NCBI RefSeq assembly: GCF_009547075.1
Contig: NZ_WIPH01000005.1
Coordinates: forward strand, 62,001-126,000
Source of the DNA: Gluconobacter aidae
GTDB taxonomy: Bacteria; Pseudomonadota; Alphaproteobacteria; Acetobacterales; Acetobacteraceae
Length of the DNA: 64,000 nucleotides
Direction: 5' to 3'
Made by a program: the position numbers and the translations under genes. Below the pieces are notes generated by a model that was given only the letters and a program-made list of their open reading frames with translations, was not told the origin of the DNA and did no database searches. Positions 45,194-54,798 of this stretch are shown here, one piece after another (within the stretch, counting starts at the first letter, position 1; the number at the start of each line of letters is the position of its first letter).

Positions 45194-45205
45194 ACATCCG
45201 GAGCA

Positions 45206-45391
45206 TCAGCCGCGACCGGCGGCGATCTTGCGATCGGTGTTATACTGGCTCAGCGCATAAACCGACCAGATGGCCGCCGGGATCCAGCCGATCACCGTGA
45301 CCTGAAGGAGCAGGCACACCAGACCGGCAAACGGACGGCCGATGGTGAAGAACTGCAGCCAGGGCAGAAGCAGGGCAAGAATGAGACGCAT
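45206..45391 (-). CDS. YqaE/Pmp3-family small membrane protein
   Basis: A 61-residue membrane peptide with two hydrophobic helices (LILALLLPWLQFFTI and GLVCLLLQVTVIGWIPAAIWSVYAL) and a short charged tail, the layout of the UPF0057/Pmp3 family. Family members are linked to membrane potential and salt or osmotic stress, though the biochemical role is unsettled. The ATG at 45391 has AGGAGAG six bases upstream, strong evidence that this short gene is real. It converges on the sugar symporter. Confidence 0.85.
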   Translation of the reverse strand: MRLILALLLPWLQFFTIGRPFAGLVCLLLQVTVIGWIPAAIWSVYALSQYNTDRKIAAGRG

Positions 45392-45488
45392 GATGCTCTC
45401 CTTTCACAAAAATGCTCTGACATCAGTGATCGGTGAGAAACGCTCGGGATGCAACTCCGGTTCAGAGAGAACAGTTCAGAAAGACTGG

Positions 45489-47066
45489 TCAGAGAGACTG
45501 GCCAACCGGCCTGGATGTCGCCGTCTTGGTCCGCATCCATCCGCCCTCGAAGCCCGCGCGCTCCAGCCCGGCCCGCAGATAGGCGTTCTTCTTCATCGTG
45601 TTCCACACGAGGCCGCTGCGCCAGTTTTCCAGCATCAGCAGGATCGGCCCCTGATCGATGCCAAGCTGCTGCCCATCGACCCAGTAGCTTTTCTGGTCCG
45701 CAAAGGACGGATTGAAAGCGTCGAGGAACCCATATTTGTTGTAAATCCGGTCCCCGTAACGGGCGCGCATTTCCTTGAGCGCCGGCAGGGCAATTTCCGG
45801 CGCAAAGGCGATGGACCCACCCACGGCCGTCGGCGCAATCGTGCCGTCATCCAGAATGTAATCGCGCCCCGCACCGCGCGCGCTGTAGGCCAGGTAATGA
45901 CGCTTCTTGCCGTCATAGACCTGCTGCGCATCGCCCGGACCATCACAGGCGGTCAGACCCCAGATATTGGGCCCGTAACCCTTCCAGTCGCCCGGATTGG
46001 CCTGCGCATAGGCCCGCTGGGCATAGGCGGCTTCACGCCCGTTCTGGAAATAATCGACGTTATGAGCCCGGTCCCACGCATCCTGCACACCCCGGAAATC
46101 AATCCAGGATTCACTATACTGATGGCCGAACATCGGCGCGAAATTCAGCAGTTTGTGGCCCTGGAAGTCACCCCACTGGTTTTCATAGGTCGCGGTCCAC
46201 GCCTTCCAGGTCGTGGCCGGCAGCGGATGTGTCGGCGAACCGAGCGCCTGAAGATAAATGATCAGGCCCTCGTTATAGCCCTTCCAGTCACTCGGCAGGA
46301 ACGTATGCGGCGGCATCCACCCCATGCTGAGCCACGGGCCATGCGCCTTCATCCAGGTCCAGTCGATCCGGCGATACAGTCTGTCCGCGATATCGCGGAT
46401 TTCCTTCTCCCGCGGCGTGTCATGATCGAAATAGGACTGTGAGAAGAGCACCCCCCCCATCAGGAGGGCCGTATCGATGCTGGAGAGTTCGGACCAGTCC
46501 GCAACACGCAGGCCGGTGTTGGGATCAAGGAAATGATAGAAGAAGCCATGATAACCGGCGGCCCCGGAGACATGGTCGTTCTGCGGCAGGGAGGCCAGAA
46601 AGCGAAGCGTGGTCAGCGTCCGGTCAACAGCCTGCTGGCGCGTGATATAATGACGTTCCACACCAATGCCATAAGCCGTCAGCCCGAAACCGACACTTGC
46701 GATGCTTGCCGCTCCATTGGGGAGCGGCGCACGGTCCGGCACAAGGCCGTTCTTCGGATTACCCGTTTCCCAGAACCAGTTGAAAGTCCGTTTTTCCAGA
46801 TCATCCACAAAAGCGGTATCAGCAGCCGGCAGACCTTCAGGCTGAAGGGCTGGCGCGGCACTGGCGCCGTCCATCGATGCCGCGTTCGCAGAGCCGATGT
46901 TCAGGGCAAGAAGAGCCGGAGCCAGAAAAACCGGAACCAGAACGCCCAGCATCAGGCCCTTCTCGCGGACACGGGATAGCCGGGGTCTGGGTCTCCGTCG
47001 CTTCAACTTCTCATGTGAGGAAGGCGGGACTGCGACAGTCTGCTGAATCCGGTGCTGCATGCTCAT
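45489..47066 (-). CDS. Glucoamylase-domain protein, GH144-like beta-1,2-glucanase
   Basis: A 525-residue exported protein with a long basic N-terminus, a single hydrophobic signal/anchor (GLMLGVLVPVFLAPALLALNIGSANA, about 37-62) and an (alpha/alpha)6 barrel of the glucoamylase-like family. Family landmarks are FNWFWETGNPKNGLVPDRAP, SVGFGLTAYGIGVERHYI, ELSSIDTALLMGGVL, GYNEGLIIYLQALGS and WGLTACDGPGD. Characterised relatives in GH144 are endo-beta-1,2-glucanases, so a role in periplasmic beta-1,2-glucan turnover is a reasonable inference, while starch cleavage is not. The neighbouring periplasmic glucan genes are absent. The start ATG at 47066 or 47060 lacks a strong ribosome binding site. Confidence 0.83.
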   Translation of the reverse strand: MSMQHRIQQTVAVPPSSHEKLKRRRPRPRLSRVREKGLMLGVLVPVFLAPALLALNIGSANAASMDGASAAPALQPEGLPAADTAFVDDLEKRTFNWFWETGNPKNGLVPDRAPLPNGAASIASVGFGLTAYGIGVERHYITRQQAVDRTLTTLRFLASLPQNDHVSGAAGYHGFFYHFLDPNTGLRVADWSELSSIDTALLMGGVLFSQSYFDHDTPREKEIRDIADRLYRRIDWTWMKAHGPWLSMGWMPPHTFLPSDWKGYNEGLIIYLQALGSPTHPLPATTWKAWTATYENQWGDFQGHKLLNFAPMFGHQYSESWIDFRGVQDAWDRAHNVDYFQNGREAAYAQRAYAQANPGDWKGYGPNIWGLTACDGPGDAQQVYDGKKRHYLAYSARGAGRDYILDDGTIAPTAVGGSIAFAPEIALPALKEMRARYGDRIYNKYGFLDAFNPSFADQKSYWVDGQQLGIDQGPILLMLENWRSGLVWNTMKKNAYLRAGLERAGFEGGWMRTKTATSRPVGQSL

Positions 47067-47239
47067 GCCCAGAGGATAAGCAGAAGGATGAAGCCGGACG
47101 CACCCGCCGTTACATCAACTTTATGTGATATTCGGAAAGCAAGGGAACTCCACCCCTTGTCAGCTTCGCATTCGTGACAGGATTGGGGCGAATGTAACAT
47201 TGCTGGTATCTGAAACGCCGCGTTCCGGAATCGCGTCTT

Positions 47240-48055
47240 CTATCGCGTCTCCAGCGCGCTATCTGTTTCGCACAGCATCCGGGCCGCGACTTCAGCCGTC
47301 ACGAATGTGGCGATCACCTCCGGGCGCTTGTCCCGCACGCCGAAATCCCCGATCGGACAGACCAGACGGTCAATCCGCTCCTGCGGAATGTCGATCTGGC
47401 GGAACGCGCTCTCGAACCGTCTGCGCTTGGTCCGCGACCCGATCATGCCGACATAGCTCAGGTCGCCCCGCTCCAGCGCAGCCCCCGTAATGAGCGCATC
47501 CAGCGCATGACTCTGCGTCAGCACCAGAACGCCCGATCCGGCAGGAGCCCCCTGCACAAGCGCCTCCCACTGTTCCGTAACCACTGCCTCCACGCCCGGC
47601 GGCACGGTCCCGAACTCGTCCTCCCGCGCATCGACCCAGACCAGCCGCAGCGGCAGAAGCGCCAGAGACCGGGCGAGCGCACGGCCCACATGCCCGGCTC
47701 CGAACAGCAGCAGTTGCGGCAACTTTTCCCGGTCAGCGCGGAGTTCGGCCTCAAGAGCGGCAGGATCATCCACCCGCTCCATGCGGATCGTGACAGCCCC
47801 GCCGCAGCACTGATTGATGGCCGGGCCGAGCGGAATATGGCGCTCGACCGCCTCTCCCCCCGATGCCAGAAGCGCGCGCCCCTCCGCCATGCAGTCCCAT
47901 TCCAGACGGCCGCCGCCGATCGTGCCGCTCTGTTCGGTGCAGGTGAGGAGCATGAACGCGCCCTCCTCACGGGGGGTCGATCCTTTCGCGCGAATGACGG
48001 TCAGACGCACCATCTCCTGCCCTTCCGACCGCCAGCGCAGAACATCGGCCAGCAT
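47240..48055 (-). CDS. xdhC: XdhC, xanthine dehydrogenase accessory protein
   Basis: XdhC binds molybdenum cofactor, helps its sulfuration and delivers it to XdhB. The 271-residue product has the family pattern VIRAKGSTPREEGAFMLL near the N-terminus, TIGGGRLEW, a conserved CGGAV cysteine, a Rossmann-like LLLFGAGHVGRAL and the VLTQSHALD and YVGMIGSRTKRRR motifs. It starts two bases after the xdhB stop and so is the third gene of the xdhA-xdhB-xdhC operon. Confidence 0.93.
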   Translation of the reverse strand: MLADVLRWRSEGQEMVRLTVIRAKGSTPREEGAFMLLTCTEQSGTIGGGRLEWDCMAEGRALLASGGEAVERHIPLGPAINQCCGGAVTIRMERVDDPAALEAELRADREKLPQLLLFGAGHVGRALARSLALLPLRLVWVDAREDEFGTVPPGVEAVVTEQWEALVQGAPAGSGVLVLTQSHALDALITGAALERGDLSYVGMIGSRTKRRRFESAFRQIDIPQERIDRLVCPIGDFGVRDKRPEVIATFVTAEVAARMLCETDSALETR

Positions 48056-48057
48056 GG

Positions 48058-50385
48058 TCAGCCTGTTTTCATGACGGCGCGCTCCTGCAACGCCATCAGG
48101 GTTTTCAGAACCCGCTCCGGCGTGGCTGGCGCATCCAGTTTCGGACAGGCACGATAGTCGTCCAGACTGGCAATCGCGTCTGAAATAGCCTGAAGAACCG
48201 CAACCCCATGTACGAAAGGCGGCTCCCCCACGGCCTTGGAGCGAAAGATCGTCTCCTCCCGGTTCGGCGCGTTCTCCAGCAGCTCCACATTGAAAATCCG
48301 CGGCCGATCCGAACAGGCCGGGATCTTGTAGGTGCTGGGCGCATGGGTCCGCAGACGTCCGGCCCCGTCCCAGACCAGTTCCTCCGTCGTCAGCCAGCCC
48401 GCCCCCTGTACGAAGCCGCCTTCGATCTGCCCGATATCGATGTCCGGATTCAGGGACTGCCCGGCATCATGCAGGATATCCACGCGGTCGATGCTGTGCT
48501 CGCCCGTCAGCAGATCGACCGACACTTCCGCACAGGCCGCACCATAGGCGAAATAGAAAAATGGCCGCCCCCGCCCGGTCGCGGGATTCCAGGAGATTTT
48601 CGGCGTTTTGTAAAACCCGTTCGAAGACAGCGAGACCCGCGCGAAATAGACCTGCCAGGCAAGCTGCTGAAAGGTCATGACCTCCCCGCCGACATGCACG
48701 CCATCGGGCCGGAAATGGACGTCTTCAGCCGCAACGCCCCACTTCTCAACGGCAAAAACGATCATCCGATCCTTGATTTTGCGCACCGCATCCAGCACCG
48801 CCATGCCGTTCAGATCCGCCCCCGAAGATGCCGCCGTGGCGGACGTGTTCGGCACTTTCCCGGTCGTGGTGGCCGTGATTCGGACGCGATCCGCCGTCAG
48901 GCCGAATTCGCGCAGGACAATCTGCACCATCTTGGTGTGCAGCCCCTGCCCCATTTCCGTCCCGCCGTGGTTCACCTGAACCGAGCCGTCCGTATAGACA
49001 TGCACCAGCGCGCCGGCCTGATTGTAATGCGTGGCCGTAAACGAAATGCCGAACTTCACCGGCGTCAGCGCAATGCCGCGACGGATGATCCGGCTGGTGC
49101 GGTTGAACGCCCGGATTTCGGCTTTTCGCGCCTGATAGTCACAGCGCTCGACCAGCTTCGTGAGGATCTCGGCCGTAATCGAGTCCTCCACCGTCATGTG
49201 ATACGGCGTGAGATTGCGTGTCCCGGTCCCATAAACATTGCGCAGTCGGACCATCACAGGATCAAGACCGGTCGCAAACGCGACTTCCTCGATTACCCGT
49301 TCCGCCGCCACAATCCCCTGCGGTCCACCAAAACCGCGATAGGCGGTGTTGGACTGGGTATTGGTCCGCAAAGGCTCGGATTTCAGCCGTACATCGGGAT
49401 AGAAATAGGCATTATCGGCGTGAAACAGCGCCCGGTCCGTCACCGGTCCGGACAGATCCGCCGCCCAGCCACAACGCGCGGCCAGCACCATGTCCACGGC
49501 CAGAATATCGCCCTCATCGGTGAAGCCGACATCATAGTCGATCAGGAAATCATGCCGCTTCCCGGTCGCCATCATGTCATCATCGCGATCCAGACGTGCC
49601 TTGACGGCCTGCCCCGTCCGGTCAGCGGCTATGGCGGCCAGACAGGCCCAGGCATTGGCCTGCGTCTCCTTGCCGCCGAACGCGCCACCCATACGCCGGA
49701 CTTCCGTCGTGACCAGATGATGCGGCCGCCCAAGCACGGCCGCGACCAGATGCTGCGTCTCGGACGGATGCTGCGTGGAGGACCAGACGCGCATCTCCCC
49801 GGCCTCTCCGGGCTGGGCGAGCGCGGCCTGCCCTTCCAGATAGAAATGCTCCTGCCCGCCAATCTCGATCTGCCCCGACAGACGGCGCGGCGCGGCCTTC
49901 AGACCCCGTTCCACATCCCCGCGCTGCATGATCAGGGAGCGCCAGACCATCGGGCTGCCATTCTCCCGCGCCTGCGCGATGTTCAGGATCGCAGGCTTTT
50001 CCTCATAATCGATCTTCGCCAGACGTACGGCCTGACGCGCCGCCTGACGCGAGGTGGCCACCACGGCGAACATCACCTGCCCCCAGAAATGGACATGATC
50101 CGTCGCCAGAAGCGGCTCGTCTTCCCGATGAACCGGGCTGATCTGGTTCTCACCCGGCACATCATCCGCCGTCAGTACACACACGACGCCTGGCGCGGCA
50201 CGCACAGCATCCAGATCCATCGACACGATCCGCGCATGGGCCTTCGTGCTCAGCCCCGGCACGAGATGCAGCGTCCCGCGCGGCTCGGGCAAGTCATCAA
50301 TATATGCTGCCTGCCCCGTCACATGCAGTAATGCGCTCTCATGCTTCATGCTGGTCGAAGCAGCGCCCGGAACGAAATCAGACAT
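48058..50385 (-). CDS. xdhB: XdhB, xanthine dehydrogenase molybdenum-binding subunit
   Basis: The large subunit carries the molybdopterin centre where hypoxanthine and xanthine are hydroxylated to urate. The 775 residues contain the aldehyde oxidase/xanthine dehydrogenase hammerhead domain (about 20-130), the Moco-binding domain with QEHFYLEGQAALAQP, RMGGAFGGKE, YRGFGGPQG, GGTEMGQGLHTKM and the catalytic glutamate region SKAVGEPPFVHGV near the C-terminus. The ATG at 50385 has GGGAGG seven bases upstream and overlaps the end of xdhA by eight bases; the frame extends upstream to 50442. Confidence 0.95.
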   Translation of the reverse strand: MSDFVPGAASTSMKHESALLHVTGQAAYIDDLPEPRGTLHLVPGLSTKAHARIVSMDLDAVRAAPGVVCVLTADDVPGENQISPVHREDEPLLATDHVHFWGQVMFAVVATSRQAARQAVRLAKIDYEEKPAILNIAQARENGSPMVWRSLIMQRGDVERGLKAAPRRLSGQIEIGGQEHFYLEGQAALAQPGEAGEMRVWSSTQHPSETQHLVAAVLGRPHHLVTTEVRRMGGAFGGKETQANAWACLAAIAADRTGQAVKARLDRDDDMMATGKRHDFLIDYDVGFTDEGDILAVDMVLAARCGWAADLSGPVTDRALFHADNAYFYPDVRLKSEPLRTNTQSNTAYRGFGGPQGIVAAERVIEEVAFATGLDPVMVRLRNVYGTGTRNLTPYHMTVEDSITAEILTKLVERCDYQARKAEIRAFNRTSRIIRRGIALTPVKFGISFTATHYNQAGALVHVYTDGSVQVNHGGTEMGQGLHTKMVQIVLREFGLTADRVRITATTTGKVPNTSATAASSGADLNGMAVLDAVRKIKDRMIVFAVEKWGVAAEDVHFRPDGVHVGGEVMTFQQLAWQVYFARVSLSSNGFYKTPKISWNPATGRGRPFFYFAYGAACAEVSVDLLTGEHSIDRVDILHDAGQSLNPDIDIGQIEGGFVQGAGWLTTEELVWDGAGRLRTHAPSTYKIPACSDRPRIFNVELLENAPNREETIFRSKAVGEPPFVHGVAVLQAISDAIASLDDYRACPKLDAPATPERVLKTLMALQERAVMKTG

Positions 50386-51838
50386 GCGCCAGCCCTCCCG
50401 TCCGGGCGAGGCGCGCCTGACCGCCCCCCGTCGTTTCCTCAAAAAACCGCGTCAGTAGGTTGGCAGCGACGGTCTGCCGGTACCATGCACTCGCGCGCAT
50501 GTCGGTCAGCGGCGAGAAATCTTCCAGAATCGCCGACCGCGCTGCCTCAAGCGCGTTTTCATCCCAGACCTGTCCGAGCAATGCAGCTTCCGCACCAGAT
50601 GCCCGCTTCGGCGTGGCCGCCATGCCGCCATAGGCCAGCCGGACCGCAGTAATCCGGCCCTGATCGTCCGTTTCGATCATGAAAGCGCCGAGGACAGCGG
50701 AAATATCCTGATCGAAGCGCTTGGAAATCTTATAGGCCCGGAACTGCGCGTTCTGTGCCGGTATCGGAATGGTCAGCGCCTCCACGAACTCGCCGGGCTG
50801 CCGGTCCTGCTTTCCGTAAGCGATGAAATAGTCTTCCAGCGCAATGGACCGACGCTCCGTCCCGCGCCGCAGATGCAGCGTCGCGTTGGCCGCGATGAAC
50901 ATCGGCGGGCCGTCCCCGATCGGGGAGCCATTGGCGATATTTCCACAGACCGTGGCGCTGTTCCGCACCTGCGTAGAGCCCAGACGACGGATCATTTCCC
51001 CCGCATCCGGAAGCAGCTCCGCAATGGCCGGGCGCGCGTCCTGATACGTCACCGCAGCGCCAATCCGCAGTCCGTCAGCCGTTCTGGTCAGAGCGCGCAG
51101 TTCCGGAACGCGCCCGATGGGCACGACATGCTTCAGACGACGCATCCCCTTCGTCACCCACAGCCCCACATCAGTGGCGCCCGCGACAATGGTCGCCTCC
51201 GGATCGGCCAGAAGGATCTCCGCCAGATCATCCGCAGACGCCGGAATACTGAGCGTGCCTTCAGACCCTTCAAGCCGGACGCTTTCCCCGTCCTGCAACG
51301 CCGTCAGACGTTCAGAAATCGCCGCCACCTGCGTATCGAAACGGTCCGGCCCGGCCGCCATTGCCTGTTTCATGGCCCGCACGATCGGCGCATAGCCGGT
51401 GCAGCGGCACAGATTGCCGGCCAGTGCATCATCAATGGCCTGATCGTCCGTCGAGGCCCCTTCGGCCTTGCGATAAGCGGCCATCGACATGATGAAACCC
51501 GGCGTGCAGAATCCGCATTGCGAACCATGCTGCTCAACCATGGCACTCTGCACGGGATGCGGCGCATCGGCCGTTCCCAGGTCTTCGATCGTAAAGACCT
51601 GTGCGCCGTCCAGCATACTGACGAACTGAATGCAGGCATTGACCGCCCGCCAGTTCAGCCGCCCGTCCTCAAGCCGGACAACCAGCACCGTACACGCCCC
51701 ACAGTCGCCTTCATTGCAGCCTTCCTTCGTGCCAGTCCGACCACGGTCGCGCAGCCAGTCCAGCAGGGTCAGCGTCGGGGACAGATCCCTGAGTGTGCAG
51801 AGGTCTTCCCCCAGATAAAAACGGACAGTCTGGCGCAT
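50378..51838 (-). CDS. xdhA: XdhA, xanthine dehydrogenase FeS/FAD subunit
   Basis: The small subunit passes electrons from the Mo centre through two 2Fe-2S clusters to FAD and NAD. The 486 residues open with the plant-type ferredoxin cysteines 41, 46 and 49 (CNEGDCGACTVL) with a fourth later, then a second cluster domain with QCGFCTPGF and CRCTGY, and the FAD domain (VAGATDVGLWV, TVCGNIANGSPIGDGPP). The ATG at 51838 gives the usual N-terminus MRQTVRFYLGEDL; the open frame further upstream to 52018 is not coding. It is the first gene of xdhABC and follows dppF on the same strand after 104 bases. Confidence 0.94.
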   Translation of the reverse strand: MRQTVRFYLGEDLCTLRDLSPTLTLLDWLRDRGRTGTKEGCNEGDCGACTVLVVRLEDGRLNWRAVNACIQFVSMLDGAQVFTIEDLGTADAPHPVQSAMVEQHGSQCGFCTPGFIMSMAAYRKAEGASTDDQAIDDALAGNLCRCTGYAPIVRAMKQAMAAGPDRFDTQVAAISERLTALQDGESVRLEGSEGTLSIPASADDLAEILLADPEATIVAGATDVGLWVTKGMRRLKHVVPIGRVPELRALTRTADGLRIGAAVTYQDARPAIAELLPDAGEMIRRLGSTQVRNSATVCGNIANGSPIGDGPPMFIAANATLHLRRGTERRSIALEDYFIAYGKQDRQPGEFVEALTIPIPAQNAQFRAYKISKRFDQDISAVLGAFMIETDDQGRITAVRLAYGGMAATPKRASGAEAALLGQVWDENALEAARSAILEDFSPLTDMRASAWYRQTVAANLLTRFFEETTGGGQARLARTGGLAHV

Positions 51839-51942
51839 CGGGCGGAATCTCAGGCAAAAAATACGAGGGGGCGTGCAGACTTCTGTGCCCCACGGCAGGC
51901 GTTGCCGTCTATATCCAAGATCGGAACGAAGCGTTGCCTTTT

Positions 51943-52875
51943 CTAGAGCAGTGGATAATGACAGGCGACCGTCCGCCCTTCCACGATCCTGTGCGGTTCC
52001 GGCCGTTCCTGCGCGCATCGCGGCTGGGCCAGCGGACAGCGCGTATGAAACGCACAGCCCTGCGGCGGATGGATCGGGCTTGGCACGTCGCCTTTGAGCG
52101 GCGGCGGCAAGGGCCGGTCCGGACGGGGCACAGCGTTCAGCAGGGCCCGCGTATAGGGATGGGCCGGGGCTTGCAGAACCGCCAGCACGTCCCCTTCCTC
52201 CACGATCCGCCCCAGATACATGACGGCAATCCGGTCCGCCATCTGCCGCACGACCGCCAGGTCATGGGAGATGAACACGCACGCCACGCCCAGCGAATTA
52301 CGCAATTCCCGCAGCAGATTCACGATCTGCGCCTGCACGGATACATCGAGCGCCGATGTCGGCTCATCCGCCACCAGAAGATCCGGCCCCAGCATCAGGG
52401 CCCGCGCAATGTTCAGACGCTGCCGCTGCCCGCCCGAAAACTCATGCGGATAGCGGGACAGAACGGACGACGACAGACCAACCTGCTCCAGCAGCGCCGC
52501 GATCCGTTCGGCAATGCCGGTCCGCCCATGAATCCGCATCGGTTCCGCCAGCGTCTCACCGATGGTGCGGCGCGGATTGAACGTCGAGGACGAATCCTGA
52601 AACACCATCTGCATCCGCGGCCGCCAGCGGCGCAGCGCCCGGTCCGACAGGCCGGAAATCCGCTCCCCTTCAAAGAACACGTCACCCGAACTCGGCGCTC
52701 CTAGTCCGATCAGCGTCCGGCCCAGTGTGGACTTGCCACAGCCGGACTCCCCGACCAGCGCCAGAGCCTCTCCCCGATGCACGACCAGCGACACATCGCT
52801 CACGGCGCGCAGGGTCTGCCCGTGCGACAGGCGGTATTGTTTGCTGAGGTTTTTCGCTTCAAGCAGGATGGTCAT
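51943..52875 (-). CDS. Dpp/Opp-type ABC transporter ATP-binding protein (DppF-like)
   Basis: The second ATPase of a peptide/nickel-family ABC importer. The 310 residues have Walker A GESGCGKST, the signature FSGGQRQRLNIARAL, Walker B LLVADEPTSALD and a C-terminal oligo/dipeptide extension with CAFHTRCPLAQPRC, the cysteine pattern common in these proteins. It overlaps the upstream ATPase gene by four bases. The transported molecule cannot be deduced, since no substrate-binding protein is in the operon. Confidence 0.93.
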   Translation of the reverse strand: MTILLEAKNLSKQYRLSHGQTLRAVSDVSLVVHRGEALALVGESGCGKSTLGRTLIGLGAPSSGDVFFEGERISGLSDRALRRWRPRMQMVFQDSSSTFNPRRTIGETLAEPMRIHGRTGIAERIAALLEQVGLSSSVLSRYPHEFSGGQRQRLNIARALMLGPDLLVADEPTSALDVSVQAQIVNLLRELRNSLGVACVFISHDLAVVRQMADRIAVMYLGRIVEEGDVLAVLQAPAHPYTRALLNAVPRPDRPLPPPLKGDVPSPIHPPQGCAFHTRCPLAQPRCAQERPEPHRIVEGRTVACHYPLL

Positions 52876-53825
52876 GCGTCGTACAGCACGCAGGCCACGC
52901 GCCGCCCTTCTTCCGGTTCACGCAACGCAGGACGGACAGCACAGTCCGGCCGCACAAACCGGCAGCGGGGCGCGAAAACACACCCTTCCGGCCGCGCATC
53001 CGGAGCCGGCGGCCGTCCCGGAATGGACGGCAGCGCATCCGGCCTCGGACCATCCAGCGGCGGAATCGCCTCCAGTAAAGCCTGCGTATAGGGATGCAGC
53101 GGCCGCGCCATCACCGCCGCAACCGGCCCCTGCTCCACCACAAGCCCTGAATAGACAACCGCCACATGCGTGCAGGTCTGCGCCACGACGCCCATATCGT
53201 GCGTAATCAGCATCACACCCGCCCCGCTATCGCGGATTTCGCACAGCAACGTCAGAATCTGCGCCTGCACCGTGACATCGAGCGCCGTGGTCGGCTCATC
53301 CGCGATCAGAAGCGCGGGACCACAGGACAGCGCCATCGCGATCATGGCACGCTGACGCAGACCGCCGGAAAGCTGGTGCGGATAACGCTTCGCCGCTGCT
53401 TCCGGATCGGGCACGCCCATCCGCCCCAGCAGAGCCACGGTCCGCGCCCGCGCCTCACGACGACTGACGCGCTCATGCAGGCGGATCTGTTCATCAATCT
53501 GCGCGCCAATGGAGCGCACCGGCAGGAACGCCGTCATCGGGTCCTGAAAGATCATGGCCATGCCCGCACCACGCAGACGCCGCCACTCCCGATCTTTCAT
53601 CCCGAGCAGTTCGCGCGCCTCAAAACCGATGGAGCCTGAGGCTTTCAGCCCCGGCAGCAGCCCCATCACGCTCATGGCCGTCAGGCTTTTCCCCGACCCG
53701 GACTCCCCCACCACGCCAAGCGCATCCCCACGCCGCACGGTCAGGGACACGTCTTCCAGCAGGGCCGTCCCATCCGGCAGTTCCAGATGCAGGTGATGCA
53801 GCTTTAAAAGAGCGTCAGCGCCCAT
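52872..53825 (-). CDS. Dpp/Opp-type ABC transporter ATP-binding protein (DppD-like)
   Basis: The first ATPase of the importer, 317 residues, with Walker A GESGSGKS, signature LSGGLRQRAMIAMAL, Walker B LLIADEPTTALD and the C-terminal CVFAPRCRFVRPDC segment. The ATG at 53825 has GGAG five to seven bases upstream; a frame to 53909 overlaps the permease gene. It overlaps the permease gene by 11 bases and dppF by four, so all four genes are coupled. Confidence 0.93.
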   Translation of the reverse strand: MGADALLKLHHLHLELPDGTALLEDVSLTVRRGDALGVVGESGSGKSLTAMSVMGLLPGLKASGSIGFEARELLGMKDREWRRLRGAGMAMIFQDPMTAFLPVRSIGAQIDEQIRLHERVSRREARARTVALLGRMGVPDPEAAAKRYPHQLSGGLRQRAMIAMALSCGPALLIADEPTTALDVTVQAQILTLLCEIRDSGAGVMLITHDMGVVAQTCTHVAVVYSGLVVEQGPVAAVMARPLHPYTQALLEAIPPLDGPRPDALPSIPGRPPAPDARPEGCVFAPRCRFVRPDCAVRPALREPEEGRRVACVLYDA

Positions 53826-54798
53826 GCCGCCCCTCCATAATCCGCGGGTCCAGCAGGGCATAGAGCCCGTCCACCAGCGCATTGGCGATGACGACGAACA
53901 CGGCGGCATACATGACTGTCGCCATGATGAGCGGCAGGTCGAGCGTTGCCAGTGCCTGATAGGTCAGCCGCCCCACGCCCGGCATGGCGAACACAACTTC
54001 CGTCAGAAGCGCGCCACCGCCCAGAAGCTGCGCAAAATCCAGCCCGAACAGCGAAATATAGCTCAGCCAAGACAGTCGCAGACCATGCCACAGCCAGACG
54101 CGCACCGGTCCCGCGCCCTTGGCGCGCGCCGTGCGGATGGAATCTTCGCCCATGGCGGTCAGCAGTTCGGAACGCAGGACCCGCGCATATAGACCGATAA
54201 AACACACCGCCAGCGTCAGGGACGGCAGGAACAGCGCCGTCGCCCAGCCCCACGGGCTCTGCGAAAACGGCACATATCCGAGTGGTGGCACCCAGCGGAA
54301 CAGGAATGTGTCATGCCAGCGGCTCTGCGTGACGAGATTGACAACCTCGCCGAGCCAGAACACCGGCATGGACAGGCCAATCAGGCCCAGAACCATCAGC
54401 AGCCGGTCCACCCAACTATCGCGCAGAACAGCCGAAGCAATCCCGAACACCAACGATCCGCTGACCCAGAAAAACGCAGCCCACAACACCAGCGAGAGCG
54501 TCACGGGTGCTGCCTGCAACACTTCCGGAACGACCCGCTGCCCGTGATTGACGAAAGACGTCAGATCCCGGGTGACGAACAGCTTTTCCATCATCTTCAC
54601 GTACTGCACGGGCAGTGGTCGATCGAACCCGTATTCCGCGCGGATGCGTTCCACGACCTGCGGACTGGCCCCGCGCCCTGCAATCCGCGCTGTCGGGTCT
54701 GCCCCCGGTGTGGCAAAGAAAATGCAGAACACCAGAACGGAAATTCCGAAAATGACCAGCAGCATCTGCCCGGTCCGGGAAGCCAGACTGCGGATCAT
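53815..54798 (-). CDS. Dpp/Opp-type ABC transporter permease (DppB-like)
   Basis: The 327-residue permease has an N-terminal hydrophobic helix with the FFATPGADPTARIAG loop typical of DppB, then the DppB N-domain (RAEYGFDRPLPVQYVKMMEKL) and five further membrane helices, with the EAA-type loop ARAKGAGPVRVWLWHGLRLS that contacts the ATPase. It is translated from an ATG overlapping the preceding permease stop by four bases. Confidence 0.93.
   Translation of the reverse strand: MIRSLASRTGQMLLVIFGISVLVFCIFFATPGADPTARIAGRGASPQVVERIRAEYGFDRPLPVQYVKMMEKLFVTRDLTSFVNHGQRVVPEVLQAAPVTLSLVLWAAFFWVSGSLVFGIASAVLRDSWVDRLLMVLGLIGLSMPVFWLGEVVNLVTQSRWHDTFLFRWVPPLGYVPFSQSPWGWATALFLPSLTLAVCFIGLYARVLRSELLTAMGEDSIRTARAKGAGPVRVWLWHGLRLSWLSYISLFGLDFAQLLGGGALLTEVVFAMPGVGRLTYQALATLDLPLIMATVMYAAVFVVIANALVDGLYALLDPRIMEGRHGR

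Noticed and set aside
48208-50331. A 707-codon open frame antisense to xdhB
   Set aside because: Antisense shadow of xdhB, with no family features.
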